DNA from: Bacteroidota bacterium
GTDB taxonomy: Bacteria; Bacteroidota; Ignavibacteria; Ignavibacteriales; Ignavibacteriaceae
Length of the DNA: 64,000 nucleotides
Assembly: GCA_020161395.1 (NCBI GenBank)
Contig: JAIUOE010000003.1
Coordinates: 248,001 to 312,000, forward strand
Direction: 5' to 3'
Shown: positions 42,930 through 50,801 of the stretch, one piece after another
Numbering within the stretch: position 1 is the first letter of the stretch
How the letters are laid out: each line of letters opens with the position of its first letter
The notes under the pieces: generated by a model
What the model was told of the DNA's origin: nothing
The model's database searches: none
The model's input: only the letters and a program-made list of their open reading frames with translations
Position numbers and translations under genes: made by a program

Positions 42930-42956
42930 CAAATATAACGAATAGTTATGAGTCAA
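42930..42956 (-). promoter_or_regulatory. Promoter of the AAA/PD-(D/E)XK gene
   Basis: On the minus strand TATATTTG (42937-42930) matches the -7 consensus 27 bases before the start. TTGACT lies 16 bases upstream of it, a shorter spacing than at the other promoters. Confidence 0.4.
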
Positions 42957-43096
42957 TCAGTTGAGTGGATAGTTGGAGAATGCGTCGATAATACAGGTTT
43001 TCGTTAAATCGTCCGATCTCGTCCGGAATTTTGCTTATCAAACGAATGGACTTATGGTAATCTCGAGGATTTTTCTCTTATAATGCACACAAAAAT

Positions 43097-43126
43097 TTTG
43101 AAATCTGAAACTTAGAAGTATATTGG
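43097..43126 (+). promoter_or_regulatory. Possible promoter of the sialate O-acetylesterase gene
   Basis: TTTG (43097-43100), an 18-base spacer and TATATTGG (one mismatch to TAnnTTTG) lie 40 bases before the start codon. The rest of the gap from 42957 shows nothing I can name. Confidence 0.35.
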
Positions 43127-43165
43127 ATAAGTGAATTAAAATTTCCCCCAAAAACAAATTTTACC

Positions 43166-45223
43166 ATGCACCAGTCAATTAAAAACCGTAACAAATTAAA
43201 TATCCTGAAGCCACTTGCATTTATGCTGGTGGCTTTACTCCTCTCCTCATGCTCGAATGCACAGATTCAATCGGGCAAACTGTCCCTCCCGGCAATATTC
43301 TCCAACAATATGGTGTTGCAGAGAAACAGTGAGATCACGATTTGGGGAAATGGCGCCGCCGGGAAAACTGTCGATGTAAAAGCGGACTGGGGACAAACTG
43401 CGAACAGTGTTGTTACCAAAGAGGGAAAGTGGAGCCTGAAACTGAAAACCCCGGATGCGGGGGGTCCGCACGATTTGACAATTGTCAGCGGTTATGATTC
43501 AGTTTCTTACAAAAATGTATTAATCGGCGAAGTGTGGCTTTGCTCAGGTCAGTCAAATATGGAGATGCCTCTGGGTGGCTGGCAACCCCTCGATACCATT
43601 TTTACCGCCGCAGTTGAAATTCCAAAGGCTAACTACCCCAATCTCAGGTTTTTTACTGTCGAGAGAACCACTTCCATCACTCCTGAAAATGATTGTAAAG
43701 GCTCGTGGAGCGTCTGCTCTCCTGAAAATGCTTCTGCTTTCAGTGCGACGGCATTTTTCTTTGGTAAAAAATTATTGAATGAACTTAATGTCCCAATTGG
43801 ATTGATTCACTCGAGTTGGGGTGGATCCCCGATTGAAGCATGGATGGGGGCAAAATCGCTCGATAAATTTCCCGAATATAAAGAATTTCTGGCAGGCATG
43901 GCAAAAAGCAAGGAAGAATCGGAAAAACTGGAATCGTGGTTAGAAAAACTCCCCCAAATCGACATGAGAGAGAGAACAGGTGCCGGGAGATGGGAAAATC
44001 TCCACTTTCAGGATGCTGCCTTTTCCGCAGCCGGCTTCGATGACTCAAAATGGTCCATTGCAGAGATGCCCGCAGACTGGATGAAATTTGGCTTTGGTAA
44101 TTTTGACGGGGTGATATGGTTCAGAACCAAAATTGATATTCCTGCAAACTGGTTGAATAAGGAGCTTACTCTCTCCCTCGGTCCAATCGATGACATGGAT
44201 GTAACATTCGTAAATGGAGTTAAGGTTGGAGGATATGAAACCGAAGGTCACTGGCAGACCGAAAGAAATTACACAATTCCTGCAAAATTGGTCAACTCGA
44301 AGACGCTCGTTATTGCTGTCCGGGTCCTTGACAATATGCAAGGAGGTGGAATGTACGGACGGGCTGACAATTTCCGTTTGTCGCTAGTAAATACCAAAGA
44401 ATCCCTCTCAATCGCAGGGACATGGAGATATCTTCCTGTGGCTGAATTCCGGAATCCGAAATTTTATCTCTATTCGGGCATTAATTTTAATTACACTTCG
44501 AGACCTGAAGTGACATCAGAGATTAACTTTCACTCCCCGACTGTTCTCCACAATGGTATGATCACTCCACTGGCGCCCTTTAAAATCCGGGGAGCCATCT
44601 GGTATCAGGGGGAGTCGAACACTTACAATGCCGGTCGATACAACGAACTTTTTTCTGCCATGGTGGAAAACTGGCGAACCCTTTGGAGTGACGATTTTTC
44701 ATTCTATTTTACGCAGCTTGCCCCTTACAGATACGGAGAGGGTACAAACTCCCAGCTCCTGAGAGAAGCACAATTTCGGTCGATGTCAGTACCAAAAACA
44801 GGGATGGCAGTAACACTCGATATCGGAAATATCATAAATATCCACCCCGGAAATAAAAAGGATGTTGGCGAACGGCTTGCACTCTGGGCACTCGCAAAAG
44901 ATTACGGAAGAAATATCGTCTACTCTGGACCCGTCTACAAAAATTTTGTCACCGAACAGGAAAAAATAATCCTGACATTTGACCATGCGGAAGGGATAAA
45001 ACTTGTCCCAAAAAACGGGAATCTGAACTTTCAAATAGCGGGAACCGACAAGATTTTCCATGAAGCGGATGCGAAAGTGACCGGATCAACGGTTGTTGTT
45101 TCATCACCCAGGGTTAAGGCACCTGTTGCCGTGCGGTATTGCTGGAGCGACACTTCCGAAGCAACACTCTTCAACGGAGCCGGTCTTCCGGCATCCTCTT
45201 TCAGAACGGACAACTGGAAGTGA
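43166..45223 (+). CDS. Sialate O-acetylesterase-family lipoprotein
   Basis: The 685-residue protein has a lipoprotein-like signal (ALLLSSCSNA) and the SASA/SGNH hydrolase core. The nucleophile S130 lies in SGQSNMEMPLGG, and IWYQGESNTYNAG is the conserved second block. A galactose-binding-like beta-sandwich insert lies at about residues 270-420 (DVTFVNGVKVGGYETEG). It removes acetyl groups from sialic acids or other acetylated glycans in the envelope or outside. The gene fits the nearby GH9-deacetylase theme of glycan processing. A two-component pair starts 60 bases downstream on the same strand and may or may not share its transcript. Confidence 0.88.
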   Translation: MHQSIKNRNKLNILKPLAFMLVALLLSSCSNAQIQSGKLSLPAIFSNNMVLQRNSEITIWGNGAAGKTVDVKADWGQTANSVVTKEGKWSLKLKTPDAGGPHDLTIVSGYDSVSYKNVLIGEVWLCSGQSNMEMPLGGWQPLDTIFTAAVEIPKANYPNLRFFTVERTTSITPENDCKGSWSVCSPENASAFSATAFFFGKKLLNELNVPIGLIHSSWGGSPIEAWMGAKSLDKFPEYKEFLAGMAKSKEESEKLESWLEKLPQIDMRERTGAGRWENLHFQDAAFSAAGFDDSKWSIAEMPADWMKFGFGNFDGVIWFRTKIDIPANWLNKELTLSLGPIDDMDVTFVNGVKVGGYETEGHWQTERNYTIPAKLVNSKTLVIAVRVLDNMQGGGMYGRADNFRLSLVNTKESLSIAGTWRYLPVAEFRNPKFYLYSGINFNYTSRPEVTSEINFHSPTVLHNGMITPLAPFKIRGAIWYQGESNTYNAGRYNELFSAMVENWRTLWSDDFSFYFTQLAPYRYGEGTNSQLLREAQFRSMSVPKTGMAVTLDIGNIINIHPGNKKDVGERLALWALAKDYGRNIVYSGPVYKNFVTEQEKIILTFDHAEGIKLVPKNGNLNFQIAGTDKIFHEADAKVTGSTVVVSSPRVKAPVAVRYCWSDTSEATLFNGAGLPASSFRTDNWK

Positions 45224-45283
45224 CTCAGCAGGTGGTGATGTGATTAAATTTTACATCAACAAAACAATCAGTTATTAATATTT

Positions 45284-46423
45284 TTGGTTTTACAAAATCA
45301 GTTTCACGGAGAGATTATTCTATTTCAAAAAACAAGTCTGTTTGACAACAAATATAAAATCTGGCTCATCCTTTTTGGTGTAGCCCTCTTTTTTGGACTC
45401 TCATCAACGGTTTCCTCTTTCCTTTATTACATAGGAAACAATCAGGAATTCCATTGGGATGTGTATCTGCCACAAAGATTGCCGAGCTATTTCATGTGGG
45501 CTCTGTTCGTCCCGTTGATCCACTCGAAGGTTGCAAAACAGTTCAGTCATCCCGGTTCGGTTACGGAGAAGGTAATCAAACTTACGGGGTGGATAATTCT
45601 GATTTCGGTTATGCACCGTCTCCTGGCGTTCATTTCAATTGGTCTGATAATGGAAAATCTTGGCGAGATTCTTTCCACCCTTTTTTCAAATCCAAAAGAG
45701 ATAATTTTACCTCTGATTTCCCTTTCTGCCGACAGTTTCATGCTTACCGTGATCATTGGTCTGACCGCCGGTGTGATCGAATACTCCCGGTTTATCAAGC
45801 AGGAAAATGTGAAACAGGAAGAGATAAAAAGAAGACTCGTCGAGTCACAACTGCAGAATCTGACGGGGAATCTTCATCCCCATTTCCTCTTTAATGCCCT
45901 TCACGGCATCTCGATGATGATTTACAAAGACCCCATGCTCGCCGATAAAATGATCTCATCCCTAAGTGATTTGCTAAGAAGCACATTCCAGAACTCCGAG
46001 GATCAGTTTATCACCCTGAAAAAAGAGATCGAGATCGGAAGAAATTATCTTTCCATTCAAAAGCTTAGATTTGGCGCCAGGATAGTTGAGACCGTTGAAC
46101 TCCCGGGAATGGGTGGAGATGTGATGGTACCAAAATTTATTCTTCTGCCTCTTCTGGAAAACTGTATCAAACATAATGTCGATATCACCCCGGAATCTGT
46201 TGAAATTGGTTTAAAAGTGGCGGTTTCAGAGAATGATATTTCGATTGTGGTAAGAAACAGCAGACCTGTCAGGAAAGTAAAAGATCCCCTCCCCTCGGGT
46301 GAAGGATTAAAACAGATAAAAGCACGACTGGAAATTCTTTACGGGGAAAATTTCAAATTCAATATAAAAGAGACTGATTCCGAATATATCGTCGAAATAA
46401 ATGTGCCTGTTTCAAAGCAATGA
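45284..46423 (+). CDS. LytS-type sensor histidine kinase
   Basis: The product of up to 379 residues has about four membrane helices (residues 25-180) and a cytoplasmic His_kinase/HATPase region. The phospho-acceptor motif is LHPHFLFNALHGIS and the N box is LLPLLENCIKHN. It is a LytS/YehU-type kinase without a large extracellular sensor, so the signal may be in the membrane. The start is uncertain: the frame opens with TTG at 45284 and has no ATG before the second helix; a GGAGAG sequence near 45308 hints at a non-ATG start a little further down. It overlaps the LytTR regulator gene by 4 bases, so they form a pair. Confidence 0.88.
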   Translation: MVLQNQFHGEIILFQKTSLFDNKYKIWLILFGVALFFGLSSTVSSFLYYIGNNQEFHWDVYLPQRLPSYFMWALFVPLIHSKVAKQFSHPGSVTEKVIKLTGWIILISVMHRLLAFISIGLIMENLGEILSTLFSNPKEIILPLISLSADSFMLTVIIGLTAGVIEYSRFIKQENVKQEEIKRRLVESQLQNLTGNLHPHFLFNALHGISMMIYKDPMLADKMISSLSDLLRSTFQNSEDQFITLKKEIEIGRNYLSIQKLRFGARIVETVELPGMGGDVMVPKFILLPLLENCIKHNVDITPESVEIGLKVAVSENDISIVVRNSRPVRKVKDPLPSGEGLKQIKARLEILYGENFKFNIKETDSEYIVEINVPVSKQ

Positions 46424-47136
46424 TTAAAGCAATAATTGTGGAAGATGAAGTGCTCGCACGCGAAAAACTCAGGTTTTTTCTTGAAGACTTCCCCAATATT
46501 TCAGTCGTGGATGAGTGCGGTGATGCAGTTTCGGCTCTTGAAGCGATAAAAAAACACAAACCCGATTTGATTTTTCTTGACATCCAGCTCCCCGGCATTT
46601 CAGGGATGGAATTGATCCGCTCGATTACCAAAAATTCGCCCGGAGTTATTTTCACAACTGCATTCGACAATTATGCAATTGAGGCATTCGATTTCCGCAC
46701 TCTCGGGTATCTGCTGAAACCGTTTGACAGGCAAAGATTCAGAACCACGATGCTGAAGGCTCTTGAAAAACTCGGGGGGACTCCCTCCTCACCTTCTCCT
46801 GCCGGCAAAATTCCCGTAAAAAAAGAGGGTGACAAAGGAAAATTTATACTTCTCGACACGAATGAGATTAATAATATCCAGTCAAACGGTAATACAATAC
46901 TGATTCATACCGATACTTCCCTCTTTACCATGCAATCCACACTCGATTCAATGGAAAAACTCCTCGGCGATAAACAATTCATGAGAGTTCATCGCACTGC
47001 AATCGTGAACAGGGAAAAAATCGTCGAAATAGAAAATCTCTCGAATAACGAATATCAACTGAAACTGAAAAACGGAAAGAAAATCTGGACAGGGAGAAAA
47101 TATGCCGCTGCAATTCAGACACTCCTAAAAATTTAG
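46420..47136 (+). CDS. LytTR-family response regulator
   Basis: The 238-residue regulator has a receiver domain (about 1-120) with phospho-acceptor D54 in IFLDIQLPG and a C-terminal LytTR DNA-binding domain (about 140-236) with FMRVHRTAIVNREKIVEI. It should be phosphorylated by the overlapping LytS-type kinase. LytTR proteins bind two 9-bp direct repeats with a 12-13 bp spacer; just such a pair lies 14 bases after this gene, in front of the T9SS FG-GAP gene. The start overlaps the kinase stop as ATGA. The receiver-to-LytTR linker is rich in S, P and G. Confidence 0.92.
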   Translation: MIKAIIVEDEVLAREKLRFFLEDFPNISVVDECGDAVSALEAIKKHKPDLIFLDIQLPGISGMELIRSITKNSPGVIFTTAFDNYAIEAFDFRTLGYLLKPFDRQRFRTTMLKALEKLGGTPSSPSPAGKIPVKKEGDKGKFILLDTNEINNIQSNGNTILIHTDTSLFTMQSTLDSMEKLLGDKQFMRVHRTAIVNREKIVEIENLSNNEYQLKLKNGKKIWTGRKYAAAIQTLLKI

Positions 47137-47149
47137 TCATCACGACATA

Positions 47150-47179
47150 ACAGTTCACCACTTCAATATAACTGTTCGT
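47150..47179 (+). promoter_or_regulatory. Candidate LytTR operator
   Basis: ACAGTTCAC (47150-47158) and ACTGTTCGT (47171-47179) each match 8 of 9 positions of the LytTR consensus [TA][AC][CA]GTTN[AG][TG] and are separated by exactly 12 bases. The extended words TAACAGTTC and TAACTGTTC repeat on a 21-bp period. The pair lies between the regulator gene and the T9SS gene that starts at 47257. Confidence 0.55.
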
Positions 47180-47256
47180 CATCCCGTCGTAAAATAACCT
47201 CATCTTCATTATTTAATTGCGTTCGAATTTGAAACTTTATCAAAAGGAGCAGCCAA

Positions 47257-49008
47257 ATGAGATATGCGATTATTTTCCTGATCTTCCTCTCTTTTGCGTT
47301 AAATGCGCAAAGATTTATTAAAATTACCGAAGGTGCCATCGTGAACGACGGAGGCGATTCCCGTTCTGTCAACTGGATTGATCACGACAGGGACGGAGAC
47401 CTCGATCTTTTTGTGAGTAACGGAAAGAACGGTGGACAAAACAATTTTTTCTACCAAAACAACGGCGACGGTACCTTCACCAAAATTGATTCCATAGTGA
47501 TCACAAAAGACAATTCCCCCTCAGTTGGTGCATCGTGGGGAGACTTCGATAATGACGGTTACCCCGATCTGTTTGTCTCCACATGGTACAACAAAATTAA
47601 TTACCTTTACAAAAACAACGGAGACGGCACTTACACCCAACTTTCATCATCTGCCGTGATGACTGATCTGACATACTCCGAAACAGGAACATGGGGAGAC
47701 TACAACAAAGACGGCTTTCTCGACCTCTATGTAACTAACAGTGCAGGCAACACACGAAACCTGCTCTACAAAAACAATGGAAATGGCTCATTTACAAAAC
47801 AGCCTCAAACGGGTTTCCTGACCGACCAGTTTTTTTCAAGAAATGCCGATTTCATTGAATACAATGGGGATTTCCTTCCTGATCTCTTTGTCGTGAATGA
47901 AGGGAGTCAGAACGAGAATCTCTATACAAATCTCGGAAACGGTTCATTCAGCAGAACTGGCAATGCCCCCCTTCTGAATAACGGGGGAAGCTCCATCAGT
48001 TCAAATTATGAAGATGTGGACAACGATGGTGACATGGACATTTTCATTTCCAATGCCGAAGGCGGAAGAAACTGGCTTCTCCTGAATGACGGAAACAACA
48101 ATTTTACCAAAGTTGCAGAACCTTTCAATACTGATGTTGCAAATTCTTTTTCAAGCGTTTTTGGGGACATCGATAATGACGGCGACCTCGATCTGTTTGT
48201 TTCGAATGCTTTTAATGCAGACAACACGCCAATGACAAATTATCTCTACATCAATCATGGAAACGCAATTTTCGTTCGTGATACAGTGACTCTGTCGGAA
48301 CAAAAAGGATGGACTTACGGTGCAGCATTTGCCGACTATAACAAGGACGGCTGGCTCGATCTCTTTACCGCAAACTGTTTCGGAGCAAATCAGAATAATT
48401 CCCTCTATCGAAATTCAGGTGGTTCAAATAATTGGATAATGATTGATCTGGAGGGTATTAGGAGCAACCGAAGTGGAATTGGAGCGGTCGTAAAGCTCAA
48501 AGTGACTGAACACGGGACTCCCCGCTGGATGACACGACGGGTATCTGCACAATCGGGACATTGCAGTCAAAACATGCAATTGCATTTTGGGCTCGGGACA
48601 GCCACCACTATCGATTCAGTTGTCATCATGTGGAGTTCGGGGATTGTTCAGTTCGTAAATGGTCTTCTGCCCGGCTCATTCAACAGGATTGTCGAGGACA
48701 CAACACTGACCGGTATAAATCCCGAGACAGATTATTCCAACATTCATGGTTTTAACCTGATGCAGAACTACCCCAATCCATTTAATCCGGAGACAAGGAT
48801 TTCATTTACAACTTCAAATGCAGGTACAGTAACACTTAAAGTGTACGATATCCTCGGAAACATAGTAAAAGAGCTGATCAACGAATACAGACACGCGGGT
48901 CAGCACAGTGTAACTCTGAATGCGGAGGGGTTGAGTTCGGGAATATATCTTTATGAACTGACATCCAATGGCAACAGAAGCGTAAAGAAGCTCTCAGTGC
49001 TGAAATAA
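47257..49008 (+). CDS. T9SS-exported FG-GAP/VCBS repeat protein
   Basis: The 583-residue protein has a signal peptide (MRYAIIFLIFLSFALNAQ), about seven FG-GAP/VCBS-type repeats with calcium-binding loops such as DHDRDGDLDLFV, DFDNDGYPDLFV and DIDNDGDLDLFV, and an ASPIC/UnbV-like segment. A T9SS sorting domain with NYPNPFNPETRI ends the chain. It should be a secreted beta-propeller on the cell surface, of the kind that binds carbohydrates or proteins. AAAGGAG precedes the ATG. The LytTR-type operator upstream suggests it is the main target of the neighbouring two-component pair. Confidence 0.88.
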   Translation: MRYAIIFLIFLSFALNAQRFIKITEGAIVNDGGDSRSVNWIDHDRDGDLDLFVSNGKNGGQNNFFYQNNGDGTFTKIDSIVITKDNSPSVGASWGDFDNDGYPDLFVSTWYNKINYLYKNNGDGTYTQLSSSAVMTDLTYSETGTWGDYNKDGFLDLYVTNSAGNTRNLLYKNNGNGSFTKQPQTGFLTDQFFSRNADFIEYNGDFLPDLFVVNEGSQNENLYTNLGNGSFSRTGNAPLLNNGGSSISSNYEDVDNDGDMDIFISNAEGGRNWLLLNDGNNNFTKVAEPFNTDVANSFSSVFGDIDNDGDLDLFVSNAFNADNTPMTNYLYINHGNAIFVRDTVTLSEQKGWTYGAAFADYNKDGWLDLFTANCFGANQNNSLYRNSGGSNNWIMIDLEGIRSNRSGIGAVVKLKVTEHGTPRWMTRRVSAQSGHCSQNMQLHFGLGTATTIDSVVIMWSSGIVQFVNGLLPGSFNRIVEDTTLTGINPETDYSNIHGFNLMQNYPNPFNPETRISFTTSNAGTVTLKVYDILGNIVKELINEYRHAGQHSVTLNAEGLSSGIYLYELTSNGNRSVKKLSVLK

Positions 49009-49033
49009 TGAATCCGGAGAAGCTTCAATTATA

Positions 49034-49073
49034 TTCATAAGTGGCAGATTTTTCGTAAATTGCCACTTATGAA
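49034..49073 (+). promoter_or_regulatory. 13-bp perfect hairpin spanning a start codon
   Basis: TTCATAAGTGGCA (49034-49046) and TGCCACTTATGAA (49061-49073) are perfect inverted repeats around a 14-base loop. The ATG of the next gene (49069-49071) lies in the right arm, so the start codon would be paired in the RNA. No T run follows, which argues against an ordinary terminator. Confidence 0.6.
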
Positions 49074-50142
49074 AATATACAAAATAATTCTTCTGCCTGT
49101 CATTGCTCTGATTGCCATCTGCATAAACTCCTGTGCACTGTATGAGGCATCGCCCGGTCGTGCCCATGACAAATTGCTTGCAAGCTGGTTGAGTGAACCC
49201 AGATATGTCGAAACCGAACTGAGAATCACCATTAAAAACTATAAGGTGTTGCGTGGAGAGGAGCTGGTAAAAGCAAACAGGGAGATGAAAATACCCGACA
49301 ACACTCCTCCATCGTTCAGAATATGGAGTTCACAACCGTTCGAGTACATCAACCAAAGGAATGTTAAATTTCTTGGGGTTTCTCCCGAACCCGATGAGAG
49401 ATGGACTGATGCAGAGAATGGAAATGTAATTTTCTACTGGGATATTGCAAAAAGAATGAAAGATGGTGATTCACTCGTAATTACACGGCGATTCAGATAC
49501 GATTTATTTAATTTTACTGTTCCGCAGGATATCCAAACAACAAACGCACCCGATGGCATGCTTGACGACGCAGAAAGGTATCTTGTTTCCGAGGAGTTTC
49601 TTGAGTTGACAGACAGCATTAAGGCAATGTCTGCATCTATCGCCGGGGGCGAAAATGATCCGCTAAAAAAGGCAAGGCTTTTTTATGACTGGATGAGGGG
49701 TAACATGAAATATGAATGGCCAGTCCTCGCAAGAGGTGCCGGTGAGGCACTTAAAACCTGCAAAGGTGACTGTGGCCAGTACTCCTACCTCTATATTGCC
49801 TTTTGTCGTGCTTCAAACATTCCCGCAAGACTTGTCTCCGGTTTTATGCTGGCTCCCGATACTCTAAGCTATCATGTATGGTCGGAGATTCAACTGCCCG
49901 GTCTCGGCTGGCTGCCGGTTGACTGCACCGATAAAAACGGATTTCTATCCCTCGACAACAGACGGCTTGTCACTTCCAGGGGAACTAACATCCCTCTGCC
50001 AAATGTACCGGAATGGGCGACCTGGAAAAACAGCGAAGCCCAAAACGGGAAAACCGACTTCATGCAAATGATGACAACGGTTATCAGTGGAGTGAAAGCC
50101 GAGATCTCCTCCCGGCGAATTCTTCACAAATATGAAAAGTGA
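49069..50142 (+). CDS. Transglutaminase-like lipoprotein
   Basis: The 357-residue product has a lipoprotein signal peptide (MKIYKIILLPVIALIAICIN then SC). It has a transglutaminase-like domain (about residues 195-300) whose Cys-His-Asp triad appears as C in KGDCGQYSYLYIAFCR, H in LSYHVWSEIQL and D in LPVDCTDKN. Such domains act as peptidases or cross-linkers at the cell envelope. The ATG at 49069 is preferred over the upstream TTG at 49060 because it gives the best signal peptide. That start lies inside a perfect 13-bp hairpin, suggesting translational control. The gene is convergent with the TPR-like gene on the minus strand. Confidence 0.85.
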   Translation: MKIYKIILLPVIALIAICINSCALYEASPGRAHDKLLASWLSEPRYVETELRITIKNYKVLRGEELVKANREMKIPDNTPPSFRIWSSQPFEYINQRNVKFLGVSPEPDERWTDAENGNVIFYWDIAKRMKDGDSLVITRRFRYDLFNFTVPQDIQTTNAPDGMLDDAERYLVSEEFLELTDSIKAMSASIAGGENDPLKKARLFYDWMRGNMKYEWPVLARGAGEALKTCKGDCGQYSYLYIAFCRASNIPARLVSGFMLAPDTLSYHVWSEIQLPGLGWLPVDCTDKNGFLSLDNRRLVTSRGTNIPLPNVPEWATWKNSEAQNGKTDFMQMMTTVISGVKAEISSRRILHKYEK

Positions 50143-50147
50143 ACCTG

Positions 50148-50786
50148 CTACGGTTTGTCCACATATTCTAAAAGTTCCGCCAGATGAGGTCTACCCCAAT
50201 TTGGATGGATCGAGGATGCCGGGACAAACTTTTCAAATTTTTCCTTCGCTGTAAGTAACAGTGGTTTTGCTTTTGCTTTTCCCCCACCCATCATCTCAGG
50301 TGTAAACAGGAGAATCAGCCCGCTTTGAAGGTAAGTTCTGGGGTTCTCAGGATCAAGTTCAGTGGCTGTCGCCATATATTTTGTTGCCAATGGTAGCATT
50401 GTCATGTATCTCTCCATCGGACTGATACTGATTCTGGCATACACAATTACCGATTTGATCAGATAGATCTCGGAATTGTTTGGATTAAGTGAATCAGCTC
50501 TGTTTATATAGAACTCGGCTTTGTCTATTATTTTTTCCTTGAGAACATTGTCCTTCTCCCTCATCGAATAGGCGGAATTTGCCACAGAGGCATAATACTG
50601 TGCTATCCACTCCCCTGTCTCGACATCAGCTATCCTCTCAAAATTGTTAATTAAAAGTTTCGCTGTCTCGATACTTCTTGCTGTATCAAGAATGGCAACA
50701 TTTTTTTCAATGGCTTTTACCATCTTTTCATTTTGAGAGAAAAGAGAAATCATTCCAAGAACAAGTATCAAAAGTAATTTTTTCAT
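50148..50786 (-). CDS. Exported TPR-like protein next to a TonB receptor
   Basis: The 212-residue product has a signal peptide (about 1-18, LVLGMISLFSQN) and a helical repeat region with TPR-like spacing, for example EFYINRADSLNPNNSEIYLIKS and ATELDPENPRTYLQSG. A glycine-rich turn (MMGGGKAKAK) precedes the last helices. It starts 15 bases after the end of a TonB-dependent receptor gene and shares its strand, so they probably form an operon. Periplasmic TPR proteins paired with receptors may help assemble them or their cargo, but no specific role can be assigned. Confidence 0.75.
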   Translation of the reverse strand: MKKLLLILVLGMISLFSQNEKMVKAIEKNVAILDTARSIETAKLLINNFERIADVETGEWIAQYYASVANSAYSMREKDNVLKEKIIDKAEFYINRADSLNPNNSEIYLIKSVIVYARISISPMERYMTMLPLATKYMATATELDPENPRTYLQSGLILLFTPEMMGGGKAKAKPLLLTAKEKFEKFVPASSIHPNWGRPHLAELLEYVDKP

Positions 50787-50801
50787 GGCTAAACTTTATT
50801 T

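Noticed and set aside
45266-45303. Second LytTR site before the kinase gene
   Set aside because: AATCAGTT occurs at 45266 and 45296, but the spacing is 30 bases rather than 21-22, and the second copy fits the consensus poorly.
49034-49073. Rho-independent terminator of the FG-GAP gene
   Set aside because: The stem is perfect, but no T run follows and the right arm contains the next gene's start codon.
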